DNA from: a virus
IMG/VR virus record: IMGVR_UViG_3300044620_000273
Coordinates: 1 to 56,707 of that record
Strand: one strand, 5' to 3'
Length of the DNA: 56,707 nucleotides
Shown: positions 1 through 8,713 of the stretch, in pieces
Position numbering within the stretch: position 1 is the stretch's first letter
How the letters are laid out: each line of letters begins with the position of its first letter
Notes under the pieces: generated by a model
The model's input: the letters and a program-made list of their open reading frames with translations, nothing else
What the model was told of the DNA's origin: nothing
Database searches by the model: none
Position numbers and translations under genes: made by a program

Positions 1-127
1 CCGAAGGATCTCGGCAAGCCGAAAGACTTGTCAGTTAAGCGCAAGGCCGCCGCAAAACGTCGCGCCAAAGCCGCTGGACGACCCTATCCAAATTTAATCG
101 ACAATATGGCTGCGGCCCGCAAGAAAG
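1..127. repeat. Terminal direct repeat, left copy (identical to 56581-56707)
   Basis: Positions 1-127 are identical to 56581-56707. The repeat lies inside one open reading frame that continues correctly across the join, so the contig closes to a 56,580-bp circle. A length of exactly 127 equals a common maximum assembler k-mer, so this is most likely an assembly overlap and not a physical terminal repeat. Confidence 0.95.
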
Positions 128-135
128 GTAAGTGA
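1..135 (+). CDS. Small basic protein, C-terminal part (gene crosses the contig junction)
   Basis: This is the 3' part of a 58-residue protein whose ATG is at 56539, at the other end of the window. Positions 1-132 give 44 codons and TGA is at 133-135. The complete product is very rich in Lys, Arg and Ala and has no Cys or membrane segment, so a nucleic-acid or virion-binding role is possible but unproven. It lies one base after the gene ending at 56537 and one base before the gene starting at 137, so it belongs to the rightward head/tail operon. I do not recognise a named family. Confidence 0.75.
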   Translation, partial: PKDLGKPKDLSVKRKAAAKRRAKAAGRPYPNLIDNMAAARKKGK

Positions 136-136
136 C

Positions 137-823
137 ATGGACGGATTTAAGAACAGCACTCGTACCCAGTATATGAAGGGCGGCGCTTGCGAGGGTTACG
201 CCAAGGGCGGCTCGGTAAAGGGCGCAGCCAAGATTGCCAAAGTCATGGGCGAATTTAAGGCTGGCACGCTTCACAGCGGCTCGAAGAAGGGCCCTGAAGT
301 AACCAGCAAGAAGCAAGCCACGGCCATCGCCCTGAGCGAGGCCCGCAAGGCTGGCGCGAAGATACCCGTAAAGAAGGGACGCGGCGGCATGATCGAGGAA
401 GGTATTTCCACGCGCCCCACAACCGCCTCTGGCCGTCGCATGACGAACGAAGAACTTGGCATGACGCCGGGAGGCGTAGCGCCTAAGAAGATGCCCCCTG
501 CGGTTAAGGGCGCTGCGTCTGGCGCTGCAAAGGGTCTTGGCGCGCGTGCTGCGAGCGAGGCTGCAAAGGGCCTTGGCGCACGCGCTGCGCGTCCCCTCCC
601 GAAAAAGGCGGTGCCAGTTGCCCCCCGTGAGCCGTTGATCTCGCCATCCTTGATGCGCGAAATCAACATGCGCTCCATGGCGGAGAAATATGGCAGCAAA
701 AAGGGCCCAGCTACTGGTCTAGGCGCGGTTTCAGACAGCGACATGCGGATGCTGCGGAACGCTTCTGGATACAAAAAAGGCGGGTTGTCCGCCATGCCGA
801 AGAACAAAGGCGGCAAATGTTAA
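137..823 (+). CDS. Basic Gly/Ala/Lys-rich protein with DUF6496-like motif
   Basis: A 228-residue protein. Residues about 33-75 carry the pattern KVMGEFKAG...SGSKKGP.VTSKKQA.AIALSEA, which matches the small phage family I know as DUF6496. The rest is low-complexity Lys/Gly/Ala with a tandem duplication around residues 124-151 (copies of AAKGLGARAA and similar). YMKGG, YAKGG and YKKGG motifs occur at both ends, as in other basic proteins near this phage's head genes. It starts at ATG 137, two bases after the preceding stop. It is probably a minor virion or DNA-associated protein; its function is unknown. Confidence 0.7.
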   Translation: MDGFKNSTRTQYMKGGACEGYAKGGSVKGAAKIAKVMGEFKAGTLHSGSKKGPEVTSKKQATAIALSEARKAGAKIPVKKGRGGMIEEGISTRPTTASGRRMTNEELGMTPGGVAPKKMPPAVKGAASGAAKGLGARAASEAAKGLGARAARPLPKKAVPVAPREPLISPSLMREINMRSMAEKYGSKKGPATGLGAVSDSDMRMLRNASGYKKGGLSAMPKNKGGKC

Positions 824-867
824 ACAAGAAGGGGGCGGCTGACTTGTCGTTTGCCGCCCAATCTTGT
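824..867 (+). terminator. Two-part hairpin after the basic gene, without a U-tract
   Basis: ACAAGA (824-829) pairs with TCTTGT (862-867), and GGGCGGC (833-839) pairs with GCCGCCC (853-859), separated by a small internal loop. No run of T follows. It could be a weak terminator, a processing site or an mRNA-stabilising hairpin at the head-to-tail gene boundary. Confidence 0.4.
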
Positions 868-872
868 ATAAG
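844..872 (+). promoter_or_regulatory. Candidate late promoter for the first tail adaptor
   Basis: TTGTCG (844-849), a 17-base spacer and TATAAG (867-872) resemble a sigma-70 promoter. It lies in the 113-base gap ahead of the gene at 937 and overlaps the hairpin at 824-867, so terminator and promoter functions could be coupled. Confidence 0.4.
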
Positions 873-936
873 ATGACAGCCAGAGATGCTTGCCCAACAT
901 GGCGAGCTGCTGCGATAACCAAGCGAGCAAAATCTT

Positions 937-1923
937 ATGGCGTATTCAGGTACCATTTCACAGACTGTTTTTAACACGCGGCGCGTCATTGAGAACGCGA
1001 CACGTCGGTGCAAGTTGACTGCACAGCAGCTCACCTCTGAGCATGTCGACATCGCAAACGATCAGCTTTTCCTCCTCCTCTCCGACCTTGCCAACCGAGG
1101 CATCCAACTTTGGTGCATTGAGAAGCAGATCTACCCGCTCTACAGCGGCGTGGGCGACATCACCACGGACGTCGGCACCGTCGACATCCTGAACAGCAAC
1201 CTGCGCTGGCTTCAACAGGTCACGGGTATCAACTACGACACGAGCACGTACCGCGAGGTGGATTTCACCGACGCGACCTTTGTGACGACTGTGGGCGTCC
1301 TCTGGTCCGCCGCATCCGTGCCGATTGTCCTCGAACGCTCCGACGACAACGTGACGTGGTTCGAGGTGCAGTCCGAGACGCCAAGCGCAACGGCAGGGCA
1401 GTGGACGTGGTACGATCTGGAAAGCAGTGTAGCCTCCCGCTACTTCCGCGTCCGCGCAACGTCCGGCACGCTCGGCTTCAGCCAAATCTATTTGGGCAAC
1501 ACGCCCACCGAGATCCCGCTGGCCCGCATGAACCGCGACGACTACACGAACTTGCCTAACAAGAGCTTCCAGTCGAACCGTCCGCTGCAATATTGGTTTG
1601 ACCGCCAAGTCCAGCAGCCAATCATGCACTTGTGGCCTGTGCCAAACGATCAGGCTGAGACCTACCAGATCGTTCTGTGGCGGCAGCGTTACATCATGGA
1701 CGTCGGCAGCATGACGCAAGAGATCGAGGTTCCGCAGCGTTGGTACGATGCCATCGTTGCGATGCTGGCCGCAAAACTGGCGCTTGAGTATGTTGAGGTC
1801 GACGCGCAGCTCATCCCGCTGCTCGACGCCAAGGCGAAGGAAACACTCTATTTTGCCCAGCAAGAAGAGCGCGACAACAGCCCGATGATGATCGCGCCCA
1901 ACATTGCGATGTACACGAGGTAA
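937..1923 (+). CDS. Head-tail adaptor, P22 gp4-like, with inserted carbohydrate-binding-like domain
   Basis: A 328-residue protein. The N-terminal helical part (about 1-80) and the C-terminal part (about 215-328, with RPLQYWFDRQ, LWPVPND, VPQRWYDAIV and a final helical region) look like the tail-accessory/adaptor family that joins portal to tail in P22-like podoviruses. Between them, residues about 100-190 (WSAASVPIVLERSDDN...ASRYFRVRATSG) resemble an F5/8 (discoidin-like) beta-sandwich, which would be displayed on the virion. A second, shorter adaptor-like gene is at 14324. Family placement is by recognition of layout and motifs; the inserted domain is an inference. Confidence 0.6.
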   Translation: MAYSGTISQTVFNTRRVIENATRRCKLTAQQLTSEHVDIANDQLFLLLSDLANRGIQLWCIEKQIYPLYSGVGDITTDVGTVDILNSNLRWLQQVTGINYDTSTYREVDFTDATFVTTVGVLWSAASVPIVLERSDDNVTWFEVQSETPSATAGQWTWYDLESSVASRYFRVRATSGTLGFSQIYLGNTPTEIPLARMNRDDYTNLPNKSFQSNRPLQYWFDRQVQQPIMHLWPVPNDQAETYQIVLWRQRYIMDVGSMTQEIEVPQRWYDAIVAMLAAKLALEYVEVDAQLIPLLDAKAKETLYFAQQEERDNSPMMIAPNIAMYTR

Positions 1924-1925
1924 GG

Positions 1926-2159
1926 GTGCCGAACGAGGGCTTCCTTGATACTCGCGGCAAACAGTGGCTGGCGATTGGCCTGTGTGACAGGTGCAAGCGG
2001 AAGTTTCCGCTTGAGGAGCTGTGGAGCGACCGCAACAACCCCGGCCTGAAAGTCTGCAAAGACGATCTGGACGAGTACGACCCGTGGCGGCTTCCGGCGC
2101 GTGAGGGCGAGCAGATCGCCCTGCGCTTCCCCCGCCCAGATGTGGCGCTCGACGGATGA
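1926..2159 (+). CDS. Small zinc-binding-like protein, first of two tandem paralogues
   Basis: A 77-residue protein with GTG start at 1926, two bases after the preceding stop. It has CDRC near residue 20 and GLKVCKDD near residue 40, followed by EYDPWRLPAR and FPRPD. The metal site would be Cys-x2-Cys...Cys-x2-Asp. Its 3' end overlaps the next gene by ATGA. The next gene encodes a clear paralogue. Such small Cys proteins are found near adaptors in related uncultured phages; the exact role is unknown. Confidence 0.7.
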   Translation: MPNEGFLDTRGKQWLAIGLCDRCKRKFPLEELWSDRNNPGLKVCKDDLDEYDPWRLPAREGEQIALRFPRPDVALDG

Positions 2160-2476
2160 CGCTCTATCTCAACACGCGCGGACGCACGACGCTTGCCATC
2201 GGGATATGCTCGCGGTGCAGCCGCAAGTTCCCGCTTGACATGCTGCAACCAGATCCGAATTATCCGGGGCTGCGCGTCTGTGACGTGGACAAGGATCAAT
2301 TTGACCCGTATCGTTTGCCTGCGCGGCAGCCCGACAACATCGGACTGCCCTTCTCGCGACCTGATACGCCGATCCCAACCAATCCGGCGGGCGTTATCAC
2401 CCAGAATGAGGACCAGTTCCTCATCACTGAAGACAACGACGATTTTATCATTTTCTTTGAGGATGAAGAGTTTTGA
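2156..2476 (+). CDS. Small zinc-binding-like protein, second tandem paralogue, with acidic tail
   Basis: A 106-residue protein. Residues about 1-68 align with the preceding protein (CSRCSRKFPL, GLRVCDVD, QFDPYRLPARQ, RPDTPI). It then adds a C-terminal extension, NEDQFLITEDNDDFIIFFED, with strand-like and acidic character. It overlaps the upstream gene by ATGA (2156-2159) and the fibre gene start by TTGA (2473-2476), so the three are probably translationally coupled. It may act in attaching or assembling the fibre; this is inferred from position only. Confidence 0.7.
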   Translation: MTLYLNTRGRTTLAIGICSRCSRKFPLDMLQPDPNYPGLRVCDVDKDQFDPYRLPARQPDNIGLPFSRPDTPIPTNPAGVITQNEDQFLITEDNDDFIIFFEDEEF

Positions 2477-5400
2477 GCAACGTCCCTACAAATCTCATCC
2501 CTACCAAGATCACTGGCTTGCCGGAGTACACCGGCAGCAGCACCCTCGGCTATTTGCCTTACGTTCTCGAAGGACGCACGTATAAGGTTCAGTTCGCGAA
2601 CATCGCGGCTGTCGGTGCCGTGCCCTCGACCCGCGAGATCAACACCGGCAGCGGTCTGGGCGGCGGCGGAGACCTGTCTGCCAACCGCACGCTCTACATC
2701 TTGCCGGGCGGTGTCGATGACAGCCGCCTGAGCGTCACGGGCGTCACGGCGGGTACTTACGGCGCAGCCGACACCATCCCCGTCTTCACCGTCAATGCGC
2801 AGGGCCGCGTTACAGATGTGACCTTGGCACCTATCGTCCTATCCAATTATGTCCCCACCAGCCGCACAATCACGGCTGGCGCGGGTCTGACCGGCGGCGG
2901 AGACCTTTCCGCCAACCGTTCGTTCGCTGTAAACTTTTCATCTACAACGCCTGAGCCTCTCGGTATCGGATCTTCCGGTGTCTCGAATGTTGCCGCGCGT
3001 GGAGATCACGTCCACCCTGCGGTGGACTTGAGCGACACCACGGAAACGCAAGGCGTGCTCCCCTTGTCCCGTGGCGGCACCGGCAATAGTCTGTCTCCTG
3101 TTGCCGGTGCCATCGTCTATTCCAGCAATGACAAGCTGTACCTGACCACCGCCGGAAGCGTCGGGCAGGTTCTGCGCTCTGGCGGCCCCGGCGGCGTGCC
3201 CTTCTGGACCGACGTTGGTGCAGGCACCGTAATCAGCGTTGCCGTCGCGACCGCAAATGGCTTTGCGGGCACTGTTGTCAGCCCGACACTGTCCCCAGTT
3301 ATCACGCTCTCGACGACTGTCAGCGGTATGGTCAAGGGCAACGGCACAGCCGTGTCTGCGGCCACCGCAGGCGTTGATTACGTCGAGCCGGGTGCATACA
3401 CCGCCAGCGGCCTCACAATGGCTACAGCGCGGCTTCTGGGCCGCACTACGGCATCAGTCGGCGCGGCGCAGGAAATCAGCGTCGGCACAGGCCTTACGCT
3501 CTCTACCGGCTCTCTGGTCAACGCTGCGCCCGATCAGGTGGTCTCGCTGACGGCAGGCACCGCAATTTCGATTACTGGCACATATCCGTCGTTCACGGTC
3601 ACCAACACCGCGCCCGATCAGGTTGTGTCGCTGACAGGCGCGGGCACGACGACCGTTACCGGCACGTATCCATCGTTCACAATCACATCGAACGACAGCA
3701 CATCGGGCACCGTGACCAGCGTCAATGCCAGCGGCGGCACAACGGGCATGTCGTTCACTGGCGGCCCAGTCACGTCGGCGGGCACCCTGACCCTCAACGG
3801 CACGCTTGCCGTGTCGAACGGCGGCACTGGCGCGACAGACGCCGTGGCTGCTCTCACGAACTTAGGCGCGTATCCCGCAAGCAACCCTGCCGGATACACG
3901 TCGAACGTAGGTACGGTGACGTCAGTCTCAGGCACCGGCACCGTCAGCGGCCTGAGCCTGAGCGGCACAGTGACGTCCGCAGGTTCGCTGACACTCGGCG
4001 GCACGCTCGTTGTCACGCCATCCGACTTCGCGTCGCAGACGGCCAACACGGTCCTTGCGGCACCGAACGGCTCGGCGGGCGTCCCGACGTTCCGCGCCAT
4101 CGTTGCGGCGGACATCCCGACGCTCAACCAGAATACGACCGGAGTGGCCGCAAACGTCACGGGGATTGTCGCTGTAGCCAATGGCGGCACAGGCGCGAGT
4201 GTGGCCTCCACGGCGCGCACGAACCTCGGCGCGGCGGCCTCTGGTGCGAACACCGACATCACGTCGATTGCGCTCACCACAGGCACGATCAGCACGTCGC
4301 CAGTTAACGGCACGGACATCGTCAACAAGGCGTATGCCGACAGCATCGCGTCGGGCATCAACTTCCACCAGTCCGTGCGCTTGGCGACGGCTGCGGCACT
4401 GCCTGCCAACACCTACAACAACGGCACGGGCGGCGTCGGCGCGACGCTCACGGCCAATGCCAACGGCGCACTTTCGGTCGATGGCGTGGCTGTGGCGGTG
4501 GGTAACCGCATCTTGGTCAAGAACGAGGTGGCGGGGGCCAACAACGGCGTCTACGTTGTCACGGATACCGGCAGCAGCGGCGGCCCCGGCCCCGGTCCGG
4601 GTGGCAGCAACCCATACATCCTGACACGCGCAACGGACTTCGACAGCGCAGGCACTGGTGTTGACCAGATTGACGCGGGCGACTTCTTCCTCGTCACGGC
4701 GGGATCGACGCTGGCAAACACGTCGTGGGTGCAGCAGACGCCGCTGCCAATCACTGTCGGCACGACGGCGATTGTCTTCTCGCAGTTCGCCGCGCCGGTC
4801 CTGTACTCGGCGGGCACTGGCCTGTCGCTGACCGGTACGGTCTTCAGCATCACGAATACGGGTGTAAGCGCATCGACCTACGGCAGCGCGTCGTCCGTCC
4901 CTGTCATCGCAGTCAACGCGCAGGGTCAAGTCACGTCTGCATCCAGCTCGTCGATAGCCATAGCGGCCTCGCAAATCACGTCTGGCGCACTTGCCATCGC
5001 CAATGGCGGTACAGGTGCCACGGACGCGTCTGGCGCGCTGTCGAACCTCGGAGCGTATCCTGCGAGCAACCCTGCGGGCTACACGTCCAACACCGGCACC
5101 GTCACCAGCGTCAACCTGACTGCGGGCACAGGCGTCAGCGTCTCTGGCGGCCCTATCACGGCCTCTGGCTCCATCACCGTCACCAACACGGCCCCAGATC
5201 AGGTCGTGTCGCTGACAGGGTCTGGCGCTACGACCGTGACAGGCACATATCCGAACTTCACCATCTCCTCGCCTACGGCTGGCGCAGGCACCGTGACCAG
5301 CATCAACGTCAGCGGTGGCACCACCGGCCTGACGACGTCGGGCGGCCCAGTCACCAGCAGCGGGACAATCACGCTCGCTGGCACGCTGAATGTCGCCAAC

Positions 5401-8400
5401 GGCGGCACAGGCGCAACGACCCTGTCGTCGGGCTACGTCCTCAAGGGCAACGGCACGTCGGCTGTCAGCGCGTCTGTGGTGTACGACGATGGTACGAACG
5501 TCGGGGTCGGCACGACCTCAGTCAGTGCTACCTACGGAAAACTTACAGTTGCGGGCGGTATACGGACTACAGACGACACAAGCTCAAAGCTGGAACTTGG
5601 CCGCTATAGTGCTGGCGCTCCGAACAGCTACATCAAACTTGGCGCAAACAGTGCTTCCTTGAGGTTCACCAACGCTGGCGACACCGCAGATTTAATGACG
5701 CTGACAGACGCTGGTAACTTAGGGCTTGGTAACGCTTCCATACCCTACACCACCAGTGGGCGTACAGTACTTAATGTCAACGGCACTAGCTCCGCGATAA
5801 CGTCGTTTCAGACGGCTGGTTCCAACCGTGGTTATATATACGCCGACGGTTCGTTAATTTCCCTTGAAACTGAAACTGGCGTTACTCTAAGGCTGCTTAC
5901 TAACGCCCCGCAACCCATCACGTTCTTCACTAACGGGTCTGAGCGTATGCGCATCGACAGCGCGGGCCTTGTCGGGATTGGTACAAGTGCGCCGGGGTCG
6001 TACCCCTATGGTGGACTACTCAATGTCGCAGGTAGCATCTCCATGTCACTTGGCGAACGGCTTGGTTGGGGTATCACCGATGCCTTTACGCTGAACGGCG
6101 TCACCACTGCGCATTATGGGTTCACATACGGCGGCGGCACGAACCTCGTCACTTCATCGGGCTATTACGGATTAAACTTCGCTACCCTCGGCTCAGAACG
6201 TATGCGCCTCGACACTAGTGGCAACTTGAGCATCGGAACGAGTACAGCGGCTAACAGGCTTACTGTTTCCGCCACAGGTTTGAATATCACTGGTGGTAAC
6301 GCCATAGACGGCACAAACATGCAGGGTATACGTCTTCAGAACACTCTGAATGACAACAGTTCCCTCGGCCTCTGGTTTGGCACAAACAATGTCCACTGGG
6401 CGGGTATATCTGGGCAACGCACGAATTTTGCGGGTGATTGGACCACAGACTTACGTTTCTATACACACGAAGCAGCGTTGGTTGATATAACCTATGCGCG
6501 TGAACGGATGCGCATAGCTGGCAGCGGCAGCGTCACAGCCTACGTCGATATGCGTGCGCCAATCTTCTATGATAGCGACAATACTGCGTTTTATGTCAAC
6601 CCCGCAAGTGGCACGGTTCTTGGTGGAAGCTTTACGGTAGCTGGCAGTCGGCCACTTACATACTCTCCCAGCGGCGGCGATTTAGCTATCCAAGGTGACG
6701 CTGGCGGGTGGGCCACCGGTTTATATTTCCGTGGTTCGGCTGGTACAACCCGTGGCGGGTTTGGAGGCACTGGAGGTGCTGACGCATTGTCCTACCTATG
6801 GGCGGGGAATGCCTATAACGATGCCGCGCTTTATCTCTATGCGGCCAACTACGCCGAAAGCCCCGGTTCTTTCCGTGCGCCAATTTTCTACGACAGCAAC
6901 AACACTGCGTACTACGGTGACTTTGCTTCTACTTCCTCTTTAAATTCGCTTATTGTCGGAAACAATGGTAGCACTCTAGCTTATAACGCTGCGGCTACCG
7001 GAAATTTGTATTTTGGTTCGGCGGGTGGCGACGCCTCGACAAATTACCACATCACCACCAACATGGAGAATGTTGGGGGCAACTACTCGAAGCTCGATTT
7101 TAAGTGGTATACGGGCCAGCGTTTTTACGCCCACTATGCCTATGGCGGCTTCCGCTTTAAGGAAATTACCACTGGCAATACGCTGTTCTCAGTGGGCGAA
7201 GGTGACTTGCGCGTCCGTGTTTACGACAGCATTTCCGCACCAATCTACTACGACAGCGCCAACACGGCGTACTACCTCGACCCAGCGAGCACAGGAACGT
7301 CACTTATTACTGCGGGTGGAGTTTACGCTGCTGGTCAAGTCCGTGCTGCTGGTTGGTGGGGCGATGCTTCTGCTAGTGCCACAGGTTTGGCTGTTGAAAT
7401 TGGTGAGAGCGGCGGTCGTGGCTACGTTCTGACGTATAGCCGTGATGCCTCTGCTTATGGCCCGATGTCGTTTGAAGCGACGGACTTTACCTTCACAGGC
7501 ATCAGTGGCGGGTTCATTGGGGTTAATACCAGCGTTCGCGCACCTATATTCTACGATAGCAGCAACACCAATTATTACATTGACCCCGCCGCCAATCTGG
7601 GGCCACGGGCCGGTTACCTAGATGGCAACTTGTGGATTAACCCGAAATCAGAAAGCTATGGCGAAGGCGTTACCTTCAATATGCCTAGCCAAGGGACGTG
7701 GGGCGGCTTGCGTTGGTACCGCAACAGCAGTCCTTTCACTGGTAACTGGGCCTTTGGCTATTTCGGAAACGAATTTAACAACGACATTGGCTTTCACAAC
7801 GGCACTAACGGCTGGCGGCTAGACCACTCGTTCAACAATACTGTGAACGGTTCTGTCCGCACACCCATCTATTACGACAGCAACGACACCGGATACTACT
7901 TAGACCTCAACTCTACCAGTGAAGCGGCTATGCGGATGCGTGGCGGCGCGTTGATTGGGCCTAATACAAGTTACGGTGCGTATCTTCGTGTGGGAGCAAG
8001 CGGCTGGACTGGTGACCATTCTTCAGTCTTTGTAACCAACGGGAACCTTCACCTCGACGCGCAACCGGGATTTGATCTCTATCTAAACTGGTACAGTGCT
8101 CGCCCAGTTTGGAGTGAAGGTGGCGCTTATTTCCCGATATATTACGACCGCAACAACACCGCGTTTTACCTCGACCCCGCAAGCACCTCGGTGCTTTCGA
8201 CTGTCCGCGCCGCGACAATCCAACATTCGTCCGGTAACAGGGCTATTACACTTAACGGCTCTACGTGGACGGAGTTCTGTGACGTTAACGGGTCTACCAA
8301 ACTGTGGCTTGGTGGGAGCGGCGACCCAAACAACTATTACAATGCTGGTATTCACTACTTCCGCAACACGTCCAGCAGCACCACGATGACGATTGATAGC

Positions 8401-8712
8401 TCTGGAAATGTCGTAGCCACAGCAAACGTCACCGCATATTCAGATGCTCGCCTCAAGAAGGACGTTGAGACCATTGGTGACGCGCTTGGTCTCGTCGGTA
8501 AAATGCGCGGCGTGCGGTATACCCGCATCGACACTGAGAAACGTAACGTCGGTGTCATCGCGCAGGAGATGTTGGAAGTTATACCTGAAGTGGTCCATCA
8601 AGGCACGGGTGACGACGACACGCTCTCTGTTGCCTATGGTAACCTTGTTGGTGTATTAATAGAAGCAATCAAGGAACTTGAAGCCCGCGTGGCCGAATTG
8701 GAAGGAAAGTAA
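2473..8712 (+). CDS. Giant tail fibre with C-terminal S74 intramolecular chaperone
   Basis: A 2,079-residue fibre, TTG start at 2473 overlapping the upstream TGA. The N-terminal half has repeated fibre motifs: two GLTGGGDLSANR-type units near residues 55-160, then several NGGTGAT...NLGA units and repeated GTVTSV stretches. From residue about 1,000 the sequence changes to varied beta-rich modules, with six copies of a PIFYDSxNTAYYxDPAS motif. The C-terminus (about 1988-2079) is a Peptidase_S74 chaperone: SDARLK gives the expected Ser1990/Lys1995 dyad, followed by GVIAQE and a terminal coiled coil. In this family the domain trimerises the fibre and then cuts itself off. This is the main host-recognition candidate. 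Confidence 0.92.
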   Translation: MSNVPTNLIPTKITGLPEYTGSSTLGYLPYVLEGRTYKVQFANIAAVGAVPSTREINTGSGLGGGGDLSANRTLYILPGGVDDSRLSVTGVTAGTYGAADTIPVFTVNAQGRVTDVTLAPIVLSNYVPTSRTITAGAGLTGGGDLSANRSFAVNFSSTTPEPLGIGSSGVSNVAARGDHVHPAVDLSDTTETQGVLPLSRGGTGNSLSPVAGAIVYSSNDKLYLTTAGSVGQVLRSGGPGGVPFWTDVGAGTVISVAVATANGFAGTVVSPTLSPVITLSTTVSGMVKGNGTAVSAATAGVDYVEPGAYTASGLTMATARLLGRTTASVGAAQEISVGTGLTLSTGSLVNAAPDQVVSLTAGTAISITGTYPSFTVTNTAPDQVVSLTGAGTTTVTGTYPSFTITSNDSTSGTVTSVNASGGTTGMSFTGGPVTSAGTLTLNGTLAVSNGGTGATDAVAALTNLGAYPASNPAGYTSNVGTVTSVSGTGTVSGLSLSGTVTSAGSLTLGGTLVVTPSDFASQTANTVLAAPNGSAGVPTFRAIVAADIPTLNQNTTGVAANVTGIVAVANGGTGASVASTARTNLGAAASGANTDITSIALTTGTISTSPVNGTDIVNKAYADSIASGINFHQSVRLATAAALPANTYNNGTGGVGATLTANANGALSVDGVAVAVGNRILVKNEVAGANNGVYVVTDTGSSGGPGPGPGGSNPYILTRATDFDSAGTGVDQIDAGDFFLVTAGSTLANTSWVQQTPLPITVGTTAIVFSQFAAPVLYSAGTGLSLTGTVFSITNTGVSASTYGSASSVPVIAVNAQGQVTSASSSSIAIAASQITSGALAIANGGTGATDASGALSNLGAYPASNPAGYTSNTGTVTSVNLTAGTGVSVSGGPITASGSITVTNTAPDQVVSLTGSGATTVTGTYPNFTISSPTAGAGTVTSINVSGGTTGLTTSGGPVTSSGTITLAGTLNVANGGTGATTLSSGYVLKGNGTSAVSASVVYDDGTNVGVGTTSVSATYGKLTVAGGIRTTDDTSSKLELGRYSAGAPNSYIKLGANSASLRFTNAGDTADLMTLTDAGNLGLGNASIPYTTSGRTVLNVNGTSSAITSFQTAGSNRGYIYADGSLISLETETGVTLRLLTNAPQPITFFTNGSERMRIDSAGLVGIGTSAPGSYPYGGLLNVAGSISMSLGERLGWGITDAFTLNGVTTAHYGFTYGGGTNLVTSSGYYGLNFATLGSERMRLDTSGNLSIGTSTAANRLTVSATGLNITGGNAIDGTNMQGIRLQNTLNDNSSLGLWFGTNNVHWAGISGQRTNFAGDWTTDLRFYTHEAALVDITYARERMRIAGSGSVTAYVDMRAPIFYDSDNTAFYVNPASGTVLGGSFTVAGSRPLTYSPSGGDLAIQGDAGGWATGLYFRGSAGTTRGGFGGTGGADALSYLWAGNAYNDAALYLYAANYAESPGSFRAPIFYDSNNTAYYGDFASTSSLNSLIVGNNGSTLAYNAAATGNLYFGSAGGDASTNYHITTNMENVGGNYSKLDFKWYTGQRFYAHYAYGGFRFKEITTGNTLFSVGEGDLRVRVYDSISAPIYYDSANTAYYLDPASTGTSLITAGGVYAAGQVRAAGWWGDASASATGLAVEIGESGGRGYVLTYSRDASAYGPMSFEATDFTFTGISGGFIGVNTSVRAPIFYDSSNTNYYIDPAANLGPRAGYLDGNLWINPKSESYGEGVTFNMPSQGTWGGLRWYRNSSPFTGNWAFGYFGNEFNNDIGFHNGTNGWRLDHSFNNTVNGSVRTPIYYDSNDTGYYLDLNSTSEAAMRMRGGALIGPNTSYGAYLRVGASGWTGDHSSVFVTNGNLHLDAQPGFDLYLNWYSARPVWSEGGAYFPIYYDRNNTAFYLDPASTSVLSTVRAATIQHSSGNRAITLNGSTWTEFCDVNGSTKLWLGGSGDPNNYYNAGIHYFRNTSSSTTMTIDSSGNVVATANVTAYSDARLKKDVETIGDALGLVGKMRGVRYTRIDTEKRNVGVIAQEMLEVIPEVVHQGTGDDDTLSVAYGNLVGVLIEAIKELEARVAELEGK
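6550..8190 (+). repeat. Six PI[FY]YDSxNT[AG][FY]Y repeats in the fibre
   Basis: Copies begin near 6556, 6876, 7237, 7537, 7858 and 8131. Each encodes (A/T)PI(F/Y)YDS or YDR, then NT or DT, then a Tyr/Phe-rich strand and usually DPAS. Spacing is roughly 90-120 codons with divergent sequence between copies, so each copy probably marks a repeating shaft/receptor module in the trimeric fibre. Confidence 0.85.
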
Positions 8713-8713
8713 T

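Noticed and set aside
3000-5500. CRISPR-like regularly repeated short sequences
   Set aside because: Repeats are in frame, encode NGGTG and GTVTSV fibre motifs, vary in sequence and spacing, and have no leader or cas genes.
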